The notes beneath the pieces are model-generated. The model was not told the DNA's origin and did no database searches. It was given only the letters and a program-made list of their open reading frames with translations. 64,000 nucleotides of DNA from JAXMBN01 sp046349875 (GTDB taxonomy: Bacteria; Planctomycetota; Planctomycetia; Pirellulales; Pirellulaceae): contig JAXMBN010000004.1 in the NCBI GenBank assembly GCA_046349875.1, positions 145,010-209,009 of the forward strand, given 5' to 3'. Positions 27,538 through 36,910 of the stretch are shown here, piece after piece. Position 1 is the stretch's first letter, and the number at the start of each line of letters is the position of its first letter. The position numbers were made by a program, and so were the translations under genes.

Positions 27538-29802
27538 ATGAATTCGGACGAGACTTTCCGTCGCACCTATTTTCATTCGTCTTGGTTTACGGTTCTCCTT
27601 GTTTTATCGATCCCCTTTGCCATTTATGCGGCGATTCATACGCCGATTGGAACGGCTTCGGTTCATGAATGGCTTCCAAGTGATCATGCCGAACGCAAGA
27701 TCTATGATCGGTTCGTGGAACAATTTGGGGATGACCAATTCTTGATGGTCACATGGGAAGGCTGCAATGCGGTGGACCCTCGGGTGGAACGTTACCAAGA
27801 AGCGATCAAGTCTTTGGATCCAGAACATGAATGGATTCAAGGGTGTACGTCAACCGGTGAAGTTCTCCGTTCCCTTACAGCACCGCCGCTCGCCCTATCG
27901 AATGAGGAAGCTCAGCAACGACTTGCGGGTTTCTGGGTTGGCCCTAAGGAGGAAGGGGTGGTCATCGTTCAATTTACACCCAAAGGCATAGCGAAACAGT
28001 CTCAAGCGATCGAAGTCGTGGAACAAGCGGTACTCATGGTCCCGGGACTCGATCTTCAACAAGCCCGATTCGCTGGAACGCTTTATGAAGCCCATGCGGT
28101 TGATCTGGCTGCAGGTGCCAGCTTGAAGAAGCTGGTGCTTCCTTCCACCTTCGCGGCAACGATCATCGCCTGGATCTGTCTCGAACGATTTCGATACGCC
28201 TTGATTGTGTTCTTGCTCGCGGGCCTTGGTCAACTCTCTTCAGTCGCATTGATTTACCTTTGCGGGGATGAGTTTTCGGCGGTCCTTATCGTGCTACCAA
28301 CCTTGGTTTTTATGCTCACACTCGCAGGCGCCATACACCTTGTTAGCTACTACAAAGAGGTGTTGAAATCAGGAGCTAACTTCGCTTCGTCTCGCGCTCT
28401 ATGGATAGGACTGGCACCGTGTTTTTGGTCTACCATCACCACCGTCATCGGCGATGGGTCGTTGTATTTCAGTCGCCTTCGCCCCATTCGTGACTTCGGA
28501 TGGTATTGCGGTGCTGGGTTGACGATCGCCACCCTCATCCTCTTCGGAGCCTTTCCTGCCATTGCACAGTGGATCGCACCAAGCCAATCAAAGTTGGCGA
28601 AACGCCATTCGAAGAATAATCTCTCTGAGCCTCCAGAAAGTCTTGGTAGAAACTGGTTTCGTGGATGGACTGAACCGATTGGTCAGTACGCAAGCCTTGT
28701 ATCTATGATCGGAGCTGTCATTCTCTGTGCAACCTGCTGGGGAGTAGCCAAGCTACAGACTACGACCAAGTTCGATACCATGTTTTCGCATCAAAGCAAA
28801 ACGATTCGCGATATGCAGTGGATCGAAGAGCATATTGGTCCACTAGCCTCGATCGAAGTGCTAGTGACTTTTGATGCATCGAATTCCATGCCTCCAGTCG
28901 AACGCGCTTTGTGCATTGCGTCCTTGGACCGCGAACTTCGTACCGAGCCGTGCGTGGGGAGCGTTCTATGCCTCACCTCTTTCCTTCCTCACGTACCTCG
29001 TTCACATGGTCTGGGCGCCGTATCCAAGCGAGCCGTACTGAATCGAAAACTGGAGGACGTTCGAAACGCGCCCGAGTTTCGCAGTTTGATTGCTCAGTCG
29101 GAGCAAGGCGAAACCTGGAGGCTAACCGCCAAGGTTTCCTCATTGGGAAAAGACTATGGTTACATGGCCGATCGCGTTCGAAAAGGCATTGAACGTTCCC
29201 TTCCAGAATCGGATTCCATCCACTTTCAAGTGACCGGCCTCTCTCCCGTTATGCATCACACGCAAAAGATGCTGCTATGGGATTTAGGCAGTAGTTTTGC
29301 ATCTGCATTCTTGCTGATTACTCCCATCATGATGTTGGTTGCTCGAAGCGTATTGATGGGACTGTTGATCATGATTCCCAACCTTGTGCCGATCACCATC
29401 GTTTTTGGAATCATGGGATGGGCTGGATGGAAACTCGACATTGCAGGAATCCTCACAGCCAGCATTGCTCTTGGGATTGCAGTCGACGACACGCTCCATT
29501 TTGTGACACGCTATATGGAAAAGATGCGTGAAGGCCTTACCCCAACACAGGCGGTCGATCACGTTCTCGCGACTTGTGGAAACGCGATCCTATTCACGAC
29601 CCTCATCAATTGTTCGGCGATGTTACCATTCATTTGGTCTGAGTTTCTCCCGACCAGCCAATTTGCTTTCATGATGGTTTCGATTCTGATGTTGGCCGTT
29701 TTTGGCGATCTGATTCTTCTCCCCGCGTTGTTGATTTCACCGGTGGGTCAATGGGTATGTCGCTACCGCGCCGCGCGCCCCACCGCATCGAACGCAACCT
29801 AA
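27538..29802 (+). CDS. RND-superfamily exporter (MMPL type)
   Basis: This 754-aa inner-membrane protein has the two-fold RND layout: TM1 (WFTVLLVLSIPFAIYAAI), a large periplasmic loop, a TM2-6 bundle (VFLLAGLGQLSSVALIYL, TLVFMLTLAGAIHLVSYYKEV), a second loop, and a C-terminal bundle containing ILTASIALGIAVDDTLHFVTRYMEKM, where the membrane-embedded Asp pair is the RND proton relay. Sequence type is closest to MMPL/hopanoid-RND lipid exporters rather than drug AcrB pumps. The substrate is unknown. It sits downstream of and probably with the HAD phosphatase. Confidence 0.88.
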   Translation: MNSDETFRRTYFHSSWFTVLLVLSIPFAIYAAIHTPIGTASVHEWLPSDHAERKIYDRFVEQFGDDQFLMVTWEGCNAVDPRVERYQEAIKSLDPEHEWIQGCTSTGEVLRSLTAPPLALSNEEAQQRLAGFWVGPKEEGVVIVQFTPKGIAKQSQAIEVVEQAVLMVPGLDLQQARFAGTLYEAHAVDLAAGASLKKLVLPSTFAATIIAWICLERFRYALIVFLLAGLGQLSSVALIYLCGDEFSAVLIVLPTLVFMLTLAGAIHLVSYYKEVLKSGANFASSRALWIGLAPCFWSTITTVIGDGSLYFSRLRPIRDFGWYCGAGLTIATLILFGAFPAIAQWIAPSQSKLAKRHSKNNLSEPPESLGRNWFRGWTEPIGQYASLVSMIGAVILCATCWGVAKLQTTTKFDTMFSHQSKTIRDMQWIEEHIGPLASIEVLVTFDASNSMPPVERALCIASLDRELRTEPCVGSVLCLTSFLPHVPRSHGLGAVSKRAVLNRKLEDVRNAPEFRSLIAQSEQGETWRLTAKVSSLGKDYGYMADRVRKGIERSLPESDSIHFQVTGLSPVMHHTQKMLLWDLGSSFASAFLLITPIMMLVARSVLMGLLIMIPNLVPITIVFGIMGWAGWKLDIAGILTASIALGIAVDDTLHFVTRYMEKMREGLTPTQAVDHVLATCGNAILFTTLINCSAMLPFIWSEFLPTSQFAFMMVSILMLAVFGDLILLPALLISPVGQWVCRYRAARPTASNAT

Positions 29803-29870
29803 CCGAGCTCGATCCACAAAGGCCATCCGATGCCTGTCGATCCGTACTGCTCGCCTGTCGCATTCATGAA

Positions 29871-30767
29871 CTATGGCTTGGCGGATTCTTTGAACTCGAT
29901 AAACGGAAAGCATTCGGGTACGTGCGAATCCCAAACGCCATGATGACTCCATGCCCAACCACCCGAATCTTCATCCGGTTTGGCAGCCTTGTATTGATTG
30001 AATCGCGAAAAGTCCATGCGCCAAACATCGCCCGATTTTGGAGGAAGAGAACGGGGCTTGGAAAGGTTGAGGGGCTTAAAGCCTTCCCAAGGAAACGCGA
30101 GCTCAACGGTCCAGCCTCGATCGCGGTCTTTGTTGTCATTCAACGTGCCGTCTAACCAAACGGCTGTCTTCGCTGCCGGAAAGTCCCACCCTAGCAGTGC
30201 CCATCGCTTACCACGAGGATGATTCGTCAAACCGACTCCATTGAATTCCTGTCCTCGCAAGGCAGGGTTTTTGAGATCGAATTCAGGTCGTGTTCTCAAC
30301 CCTAACTTTTCGTACGAATCCTTCCAGAAGAATAATCCTTCATAGATTGTTCCAAGGGAATTGATTTCGAATTCATAGTATCCATCTTCACCGGCCACAA
30401 AACACTCGACATCATTGTTGTTGTAGATGGGACTATCTCGCTCGGTGAGCGAAGCTTCGAGAAAAGGTTCTTCGATCCAATAACCAACGTAAAGATACTT
30501 TTCATCCCAAACGACGGCCGCACGGGTATCATGGATAGCCGCTTTGCCTGAAATGAGGTCCACAAAGCGAGGCGATCGTTGAGCGTTCTTCCAACAGGCC
30601 TCGTCTAACTTCCCATCTACCTGAATGGTTTCGTTGGTTTTCACCGCCGTGTAGCGCGCCACCTTGGATTCCGGCACGGGAGGAAATTGCTGTGAAAAAG
30701 CTGTCGTGGCCAGTAGCAGGAAGGCAACCCCTCCCCCAAGCGTGCGAAAAATCCCGGCGCGGTCCAT
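29871..30767 (-). CDS. Secreted CBM9-like carbohydrate-binding protein
   Basis: This 298-aa protein has a signal peptide (FLLLATTAFSQQFPP). The rest is one CBM9-2-type beta sandwich: VDGKLDEACWKNAQRS, AAVVWDEKYLYVGYWIEEP, ERDSPIYNNNDVECFVAG, YEFEINSLG, TVELAFPWEGFKPL. This fold is common in planctomycete secreted proteins and binds reducing-end sugars in known members. It ends 69 bases from the convergent RND gene. Confidence 0.82.
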   Translation of the reverse strand: MDRAGIFRTLGGGVAFLLLATTAFSQQFPPVPESKVARYTAVKTNETIQVDGKLDEACWKNAQRSPRFVDLISGKAAIHDTRAAVVWDEKYLYVGYWIEEPFLEASLTERDSPIYNNNDVECFVAGEDGYYEFEINSLGTIYEGLFFWKDSYEKLGLRTRPEFDLKNPALRGQEFNGVGLTNHPRGKRWALLGWDFPAAKTAVWLDGTLNDNKDRDRGWTVELAFPWEGFKPLNLSKPRSLPPKSGDVWRMDFSRFNQYKAAKPDEDSGGWAWSHHGVWDSHVPECFPFIEFKESAKP

Positions 30768-30906
30768 AGAACTTTTTTACCCTGTACAAATGTTGGAAAG
30801 CTCAATTGCTTGCAGCCCGTCAGCTTGATAGCCTAGATATCTTAGTGTGGAACGTCGAGCTATTCGACGAAAATCTATCTCTCCTTGAAAGATGGGAAGT
30901 AAAGAA

Positions 30907-31368
30907 ATGAAACGCATGATGTTGGCCATGATGATGGCTGCTATGGTTGGTTTCGTCGGTACTGCGTTTGCTGTGACGACCAAAGACCCCTTGGCAGATG
31001 TAAAGTGCTTCTTGATGCCTCAGAAGAACATCAAAGAAGATAAGTCGGTCGATTATAAAGACGGCAAGGTTTATTTCTGCTGCCCCAACTGCGTCAAGAA
31101 GTTCTCTGAGAGCAAAGACAAGTACGAAGCCAAGGCTAACCACCAACTTGTTCTCACCGAGCAGTACAAGCAAGAAGTCTGCCCATTCAGCGGCGGTAAG
31201 CTGGACTCTTCTACTGCCATTGAAGTCGGCGGAACCAAGGTTTCCTTCTGCTGCAACAACTGCAAGGGCAGCGCCGAGAAGATGGCCGAAGAAGAACGCG
31301 TTGAGAAGATCTTTGGCAAGGAAGGCTTTGAAAAGGCCAAGTTTGCCAAAGTGAAGAAAGAAAAGTAA
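30907..31368 (+). CDS. Secreted protein with tandem TRASH/YHS-like metal-binding motifs
   Basis: This 153-aa protein starts at ATG 30907 (alternative 30892). It has a signal peptide (MMAAMVGFVGTAFA). Two copies of a C-x(n)-FCC-x2-C unit follow: KCFLMP...YFCCPNC and VCPFSG...SFCCNNC, each resembling the TRASH/YHS treble-clef metal sites of copper- and heavy-metal-handling proteins. The C-terminal half is Lys/Glu-rich and helical. The likely role is periplasmic metal binding or sensing, which is inference from the motifs. A strong terminator follows. Confidence 0.75.
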   Translation: MKRMMLAMMMAAMVGFVGTAFAVTTKDPLADVKCFLMPQKNIKEDKSVDYKDGKVYFCCPNCVKKFSESKDKYEAKANHQLVLTEQYKQEVCPFSGGKLDSSTAIEVGGTKVSFCCNNCKGSAEKMAEEERVEKIFGKEGFEKAKFAKVKKEK

Positions 31369-31401
31369 GAACCACCGTTCTTCCAATAGAATGTAAATGA
31401 C

Positions 31402-31435
31402 AAAGGCCCTTGTGCAAGCAAGGGCCTTTTCTTTT
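31402..31435 (+). terminator. Intrinsic terminator of the TRASH-like gene
   Basis: The arms AAAGGCCCTTG and CAAGGGCCTTT close a short loop TGCAAG-like turn and are followed by a T-rich tract (TTCTTTT). It starts 33 bases after the stop codon. Confidence 0.88.
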
Positions 31436-31482
31436 GAGTTCAATGATCGATCGTCACCACAAAAGTGATAACGGCTGAATCG

Positions 31483-31974
31483 CTACTGCGCTGCCTGCGA
31501 TTTGGCGACAGATGCCACTGAAGGTGAAAGTCGTTTTGGATCAAAATTCTCTGGCGTTGATTCGTTCCCTCGGGCTTTCTGCAACCATGGAGATCGCCGC
31601 ACTCGCGCCCAAAAAGGACGAAGTCCTACATAGAAGACAAGACCAGCCATCGCTCCCAGCGTATCGGCCACCCAGTCCCAAAAATCGGCCGATCGTCCAA
31701 CGGCCAATTGAGTAATTTCGTCAGCGGCCCCATAGAATGTCGCCACAATCCACGCGCCCACCACATGCGCCAGCGGCCGTTTTGCTTCTTTGGGAAAGGC
31801 CCAGGCCAGCAAGAAAGCTAATCCCGCATAAGCAAGAAAGTGAAGCGTCTTATCCGAATGATGGATAGCTGGCATTTGCCCACGAGGAATATGCGTGCCT
31901 ATGAATAACAACAACCAGTAGGCGGCAAGGACGAGGGTAACAACGCGAATTCCACGAATCGCTAAACGAACCAT
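31483..31974 (-). CDS. VanZ-family membrane protein
   Basis: This 163-aa inner-membrane protein has four helices. The VanZ motif set includes SDKTLHFLAYAGLAFLLAW and the YGAADEITQLAVGRSADFWDWVADTLGAMAG block with acidic residues. VanZ proteins are linked to glycopeptide resistance in enterococci but most bacterial homologues have no known role. ATG 31974 is preferred over the in-frame 32037. A loose GGAAAC precedes it. Confidence 0.82.
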   Translation of the reverse strand: MVRLAIRGIRVVTLVLAAYWLLLFIGTHIPRGQMPAIHHSDKTLHFLAYAGLAFLLAWAFPKEAKRPLAHVVGAWIVATFYGAADEITQLAVGRSADFWDWVADTLGAMAGLVFYVGLRPFWARVRRSPWLQKARGNESTPENFDPKRLSPSVASVAKSQAAQ

Positions 31975-32276
31975 AAGGATTGTTTCCACGCAGGAATTCC
32001 ATCCGCTAGCGATCACACACAGAACCGAAGGAATCATACGAGCGATAATGCTTGCACTTCAATCGGAACCTGTATTTGACGATCTCGGATGGAAATGAAC
32101 TATTCGACAACTGCATAGCCCAGGTCGCGAGGAGAAACATGTTCTCGTCCGACCCTAAATGCCTAGGCTTGAATTGCAGACATCTTTTCTTCGTCGAATT
32201 TTCCAAGATCCGTTCTGAAGCAAATCCATCTTTACGCAACCGCAATTGCGTCTCTTTTTCGTTTCGCGATAGCCAG
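31975..32276. other. Intergenic region without a visible gene
   Basis: This 302-bp space lies between two genes on the minus strand. Frames that cross it overlap coding sequence or lack initiation signals. I see no hairpin strong enough to call, although transcripts from the sigma-factor operon must end here. Confidence 0.35.
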
Positions 32277-32903
32277 CTAGTCTTTTTTGCTGGCCGCAAA
32301 TTCTTGGATCGGCTTTTCGGGCAACTGAGAAGGATCGTATTTGGCCCCCTTGGCAACCTGGACTACGGTCATGCGAACACGAGTTGGGAAAAACTTCTCG
32401 AAGTCAGGACGTTTGTGAGCGTGTCCTCCTCCACCGCTATCGTCTTTGATGACGAGATCCATTTGTTTGATTCCCTCACTCCAGACGATGGAATCATTTT
32501 CCCAAAATGAGGTCATAGGAACATCTTTTTCATACACCCCTTTTTCTTTATAGATGGCGGTCCCTAGGCAACCATACCCATTCTTTTGACCGCGATTGGG
32601 AATGTAACAGATGCTCCATGTGGTTGGAGCACTTCCATCAGGCTTATCGAGTACTTCCAGTCGAATATGAGCCGTACCATTTCGATAGTCGATGGGAGAG
32701 GTCCAATCTTTCGGGCGATTGGGATTGATTTGAAGATTGCGAACATAGTAGTGCGACTTGCTAGGCTTCGAATTGTCCGCATCCTCTTTGGTATAGTTAA
32801 ACTCGACATCGAACAGTACGAACTGCTGAGCCGATACTTCAAGAGACATACCGACAACGCAAGCCAATCCCAAATACCAAGGCAGCAATCGTTTCCCAAT
32901 CAT
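32277..32903 (-). CDS. Secreted protein translationally coupled to the ECF sigma gene
   Basis: This 208-aa protein of unknown family has a signal peptide (LGLACVVGMSLEVSAQ). The mature part is beta-rich (FDVEFNYTKED, YYVRNLQINP, TAHIRLEVLD) with a GGGGHAH segment that could bind metal. Its ATG overlaps the sigma-factor stop codon (ATGA, 32900-32903), so translation is probably coupled. The pairing suggests it is a partner, target or sensor of the membrane-anchored sigma factor. Confidence 0.7.
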   Translation of the reverse strand: MIGKRLLPWYLGLACVVGMSLEVSAQQFVLFDVEFNYTKEDADNSKPSKSHYYVRNLQINPNRPKDWTSPIDYRNGTAHIRLEVLDKPDGSAPTTWSICYIPNRGQKNGYGCLGTAIYKEKGVYEKDVPMTSFWENDSIVWSEGIKQMDLVIKDDSGGGGHAHKRPDFEKFFPTRVRMTVVQVAKGAKYDPSQLPEKPIQEFAASKKD

Positions 32904-34684
32904 TGCGATGTTCTTCCTTCTTCGTGATTCAAGTCAACTTCTTGGACATAGACCCATCGTTGCAATGCTAGAGCAAACAAAGGAGCCGCCAAGCTGACAA
33001 TGACGATGATGATCGTGAATTCCAGCGGATGGTTCGCAAGGCTCAGCATCCACTGCTGATAACTTTCGGCAGCAACTATTTCTTTTGCGATGGCATCGTT
33101 GGCATGAGGAGCCACCGCTGCGCCTCCTACAGCGTACTTGGCCGCACAAGCACCGCCACCAAAAGCATAATGATAAGCGAGAGATGCTCCTCCTGCTGCT
33201 GAATTCCATCCGACCGCTCCACCTCCCATGGCATCCCACCCTACTGCTCCTCCACCAAAAGCTTGATGGCCCAACGCAAGACCTCCCATGCCAATGGCTA
33301 TTCCAAGCGCTAATCCACCGAGGCTACAGATCCCTGCCGCCATACCACCCAAGGCGATGCCACCCAACGCTAGGCCACCGATTGCAATACCACCTCGAGC
33401 CATCCCGCCAATCGCCAGCAACACTCCGTCGGCTTGATCGCCAAGCGCTATCCAGCCCCGCGCATGCCCAGGTTGACGCTCCATCCATTCCGATGAAAGA
33501 TCGGCGAATTGGATGTCGATCCAAGGAAGTCCGAGCAACCTTTGCTGTGAGCGATATCTCTTTCCGCGATAGACCACTCGTTGTCGATGTGCATTGGTCC
33601 GGCGACTCCAAGGCGAAGGGTTGGGATCGTCTTCAGGCTTGAGTTCTTTGCGAATTTTGATGATCTGTTTCTGGGTTTGTATCGTGAGTCGTACGGTGTA
33701 CCCGATGTAGACGAGTAGTGATGCAACCATCAATGGAACGGCAACCTTCCATCCACCTTCGAAGAAGAAATAGCGAGCAGCCACGAGCACCAACAATGTG
33801 AAAACCAATCCGCTCCACAATGATCTCCTTCCGGCGCGTTCGAGCACGAGTCGCTCGGCAAGGGTTGGTGCAAGCAACGCTGGAATCTTGGTACCTGCAT
33901 AGGCTCCTGCCAATCCACCCGCCGATCCCAACAAGCCGCCAAGCAATCCACCCAATCCCATCGATGCAGCGATACCTTTGGAGACACCGAGCATTGTTGC
34001 ACTGGTTCCAGAAACACTGGCTCCTGCAACGGTGGCTCCTGAAGCGCTTGCGATAGCTTGCTTGGTCAAACCAGAGGCCGTGAGCCCCGCGATGGCAGCC
34101 ATGACACGATGGGTGAATCGCTTGCCAGGTTGGCTTCGCACGAGCACACCTTCTACGGTGGCAGCAATGGAATCACGAATTTGATTGCGTCCACGACTCA
34201 AACGTTGTCGTACCGCATCGACACTGATTTCCAACATCTCAGCCACACGTTCTACCGATTCACCTTGCCGATAATAGAGCACAAGGACATCGCGATATTC
34301 TTGCGGCAGTTTCTCTAAAGTCGACCACACAAGTCTTTGTTCTTCCTCGTGTTCCAATCGCAAGGATGGATCTGCCTCATCCCCAGAGGCGATCGAGGTC
34401 GATTCGATGGTGATCGGTTGGCGCTGAAATCGGCTAGCGATGCGTTGGGCCATCGTGCATAGCCATCCTGCCAGTCGACGTGGGTCGCGCAATTCATGGC
34501 GGCCTTTCCATGCGTAAAGAAAAGTCTCTTGCGCAACGTCTTGACTGGTCGTAAAGTCGCCTGTGCGACTGTAGCCGATTGCCGTTAACGCCCCTTGAAA
34601 TCGCTCAACCACTTCTTCAAATGCGTTGGGATCATTATGGAGAACGCGTTCCCATAATTTGTCCATTTCGCTGGTCGTTGGCAT
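32900..34684 (-). CDS. ECF sigma factor with a membrane and glycine-rich C-terminal extension
   Basis: 594 aa from ATG 34684, with GTGAGG upstream. Residues 1-160 are a normal ECF sigma factor: region 2 (DVAQETFLYAWKGR, RLAGWLCTMAQRIASRF) and region 4 (LPQEYRDVLVLYYRQGESVERVAEMLEISVDAVRQRLSRGR). Two Gly-rich hydrophobic stretches follow (SMGLGGLLGGLLGSAGGLAGAY), then two transmembrane helices at about 290-335. A Gly/Ala repeat array of about 110 residues (GGLALGGIALGGMAAG..) has the look of a regular beta-solenoid, and a last transmembrane helix precedes an acidic tail. It is probably membrane-tethered, with activity controlled in cis. No separate anti-sigma gene is adjacent. Confidence 0.83.
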   Translation of the reverse strand: MPTTSEMDKLWERVLHNDPNAFEEVVERFQGALTAIGYSRTGDFTTSQDVAQETFLYAWKGRHELRDPRRLAGWLCTMAQRIASRFQRQPITIESTSIASGDEADPSLRLEHEEEQRLVWSTLEKLPQEYRDVLVLYYRQGESVERVAEMLEISVDAVRQRLSRGRNQIRDSIAATVEGVLVRSQPGKRFTHRVMAAIAGLTASGLTKQAIASASGATVAGASVSGTSATMLGVSKGIAASMGLGGLLGGLLGSAGGLAGAYAGTKIPALLAPTLAERLVLERAGRRSLWSGLVFTLLVLVAARYFFFEGGWKVAVPLMVASLLVYIGYTVRLTIQTQKQIIKIRKELKPEDDPNPSPWSRRTNAHRQRVVYRGKRYRSQQRLLGLPWIDIQFADLSSEWMERQPGHARGWIALGDQADGVLLAIGGMARGGIAIGGLALGGIALGGMAAGICSLGGLALGIAIGMGGLALGHQAFGGGAVGWDAMGGGAVGWNSAAGGASLAYHYAFGGGACAAKYAVGGAAVAPHANDAIAKEIVAAESYQQWMLSLANHPLEFTIIIVIVSLAAPLFALALQRWVYVQEVDLNHEEGRTSQ

Positions 34685-34957
34685 GCTCGAATCCTCACAA
34701 AAACCAATGAGATCAATCAATTTGTGAGTAAGTGCGTGCAAGACAAAATCTGTGACACCCATACGCTCCAAAAACTGCGATTTCTCGATGAATCATACGA
34801 AAGGGCCTCCTTCTGAGTGGTTTCATCCTCCGGGTATTCTCGAAATCTCACTTTGTGTCCATCGAAGCCCAAAAAAGAAATCTCACCACAACGGCAAACT
34901 CAAACGGTATCATGAAGTTGCCTTTCTTCCCACCTATTCCTCTCAGGAGTCCTCGCG

Positions 34958-35914
34958 ATGGATAACAAACCATGCCCTGAATGTCATTCGAGCTCATGGC
35001 ATCGCCGAAAGTTTTTGGCGACTACGGCTACGATTGCAGCTCTCCCATTGGCTGCACGAGGCTTGGCGTTCGAGCCCACCAAGAAGAGTCAAGCGGAAAC
35101 CTTGGTGGCCGAGTTTCACGCGACGCTCTCGGACAAACAATCCGCAGAGATCTGTCGACCCTTTGCAGATGCATTGCGATCCAAAGTTCACGCCAACTGG
35201 CATGTTACCAAACCCTTGATCGGTAGCGATTTCTATACCGACAAACAACGAGCCATCCTGGAAAAGATTATTCAATCCTTGACCAGCAAAGAAGGCATGA
35301 CCCTTCTTTCCAAGCAAATGGATGACGATGACGGAGGCATGGGAGCGTATAGCGTTGGCATGTTTGGTGATCCTAAGACCGATCAATTCCAATGGGTTCT
35401 TACGGGACGACATCTCACGTTGCGTGCCGATGGCAACAGTGTACCCAAGACTGCCTTTGGAGGTGGAATGGTGTATGGTCATGGTGAAGAATCGAGTCCG
35501 TCCGCCAACTTGTTCTATTACCAGACTCAAAAGGTAAACGAGCTCTTTAAAGCACTCGATGAAAAACAATCCAAACAGGCTCTGTTAAAAGCGATCCCGG
35601 CCGAGTCCGATATTCAAATCCGAAAAGGGGAACGCAAAGGGTTGTTGGTTACCGACATGACTGCAGACCAAAAACAGTTGATGCAGGGATGCCTCAAAAC
35701 GATCTTGGCCCCCTATCGGCAAGAAGATGGCGATGAAGCGATGAAATTATTGGAAGCCGGTGGAGGGCTCGATGCTCTTCGGATCGCCTTTTTCCAAGAC
35801 GAAGATCTCAACAAAGATCAAGTTTGGGATAACTGGCGAATTGAAGGCCCAACCTGCGTGATTCACTTCCGCGGTGCACCGCACGTACACGCGTATATCA
35901 ATATCGCATCCTAA
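34958..35914 (+). CDS. Tat-exported DUF3500-family protein
   Basis: This 318-aa protein starts with a CPEC motif and a twin-arginine signal (HRRKFLATTATIAALPLAARG). The body matches DUF3500: GMGAYSVGMFGDP, WVLTGRHLTLRADGNS, FGGGMVYGHG, and the hallmark C-terminus WRIEGPTCVIHFRGAPHVHAYI. DUF3500 proteins are exported and of unknown biochemistry. The conserved His-x-His suggests a metal site. A terminator follows at 35943. Confidence 0.85.
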   Translation: MDNKPCPECHSSSWHRRKFLATTATIAALPLAARGLAFEPTKKSQAETLVAEFHATLSDKQSAEICRPFADALRSKVHANWHVTKPLIGSDFYTDKQRAILEKIIQSLTSKEGMTLLSKQMDDDDGGMGAYSVGMFGDPKTDQFQWVLTGRHLTLRADGNSVPKTAFGGGMVYGHGEESSPSANLFYYQTQKVNELFKALDEKQSKQALLKAIPAESDIQIRKGERKGLLVTDMTADQKQLMQGCLKTILAPYRQEDGDEAMKLLEAGGGLDALRIAFFQDEDLNKDQVWDNWRIEGPTCVIHFRGAPHVHAYINIAS

Positions 35915-35942
35915 TATCGCCTTTGAATATCGTAGCAACCAA

Positions 35943-35986
35943 CAAAAAACGCGTTCCAGGCCCATGCTTGGAACGCGTTTTGTTTT
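35943..35986. terminator. Bidirectional terminator, DUF3500/HDOD
   Basis: Arms AAAACGCGTTCCA and TGGAACGCGTTTT surround a short loop. A/T tracts on both flanks serve both converging genes. Confidence 0.88.
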
Positions 35987-36007
35987 GAGTACAAGATTCT
36001 TCAGCGC

Positions 36008-36910
36008 TTATTTGTTCTCGATCAACCAGTCGTAAAGTGATTTTTCAGGAACAGGTAACTGGAGTAGCGGAGCAAAATCAGCAAAACACGAATCGACTTC
36101 ATGAATAAAGGCACTCGTCATCACGGCGGCGCCGCCGATGCGCATCACGCCAGCGACGAATTGATCTTTTTCATCCCATGCCTGATCGCGGCAGCTTGGG
36201 AGCATGGCTGCGATTGCAATGCAAGCGGCGTCGCGTTTGGGAGGGGTAGCCCCGAGCAATTCATCGAGAGCCGTATGGCGTTCGATCAACAAAGCAAACT
36301 CTTCGGGAAGTCGCCAATTGCGGCAAAGGGCAGCGGCCGCTTCCGCGTGATCCCAACCAAACAGTTCTCGTTCCAGCGAACTCAAACGTAGGTGTTCTCG
36401 ATTGCGGCGTTCGATCAAATGTTCGTATTGGTCTGGAAGTCCTTTGAGCAAGATCGGAATCGCCATATCCTGCAACAATGCGGCCGCAAAAAGATCTTCC
36501 GCATTGGCCAACTTGATGGCTCTTCCGAGCGCTCTCGAAAAGACCGCTCGCCGGAGCGAATCTTGCCATAGAGCTTTGAGCTCAAACGCGCCAAACTTTG
36601 GATTGGGGATCAAACTAAAAACCGCGCTCCATAAAGCGAAGTTCTTGATGGTGCGCACGCCAACCAATTGAATGGCCTGGGGCACGCTGGCGATTTCCCG
36701 TGAAAACCCAAAGTAAGACGAATTCACAAATCGGAGCACTTGGCCCAACAATCCGATATCGGCTTCGATCGGACGAGCATATTCCAATGGGCCATTCGCG
36801 GGATCCTGAGCTAACTCGAGGAGTGCCATAGCGCTGGTTGGAAGAGCAGGGATCTGTGTACCCGCAAGAACATCCATTAGTTTTAGCGTTGATGCTGGGG
36901 CGGAACTCAT
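36008..36910 (-). CDS. HDOD-domain signalling protein
   Basis: This 300-aa cytoplasmic protein has the HDOD fold: IPALPTSAMALLELAQDP, ADIGLLGQVLRFVNSSYFGFSREIASVPQAIQLVGVRTIKNFALWSAVF and LFAAALLQDMAIPIL, with HAEAAAALCRNWRLPEE. The HD metal-ligand pairs are not intact, as is usual for this non-enzymatic HD-related domain used in chemotaxis and two-component output. AGGAG is nine bases before the ATG. Confidence 0.85.
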   Translation of the reverse strand: MSSAPASTLKLMDVLAGTQIPALPTSAMALLELAQDPANGPLEYARPIEADIGLLGQVLRFVNSSYFGFSREIASVPQAIQLVGVRTIKNFALWSAVFSLIPNPKFGAFELKALWQDSLRRAVFSRALGRAIKLANAEDLFAAALLQDMAIPILLKGLPDQYEHLIERRNREHLRLSSLERELFGWDHAEAAAALCRNWRLPEEFALLIERHTALDELLGATPPKRDAACIAIAAMLPSCRDQAWDEKDQFVAGVMRIGGAAVMTSAFIHEVDSCFADFAPLLQLPVPEKSLYDWLIENK

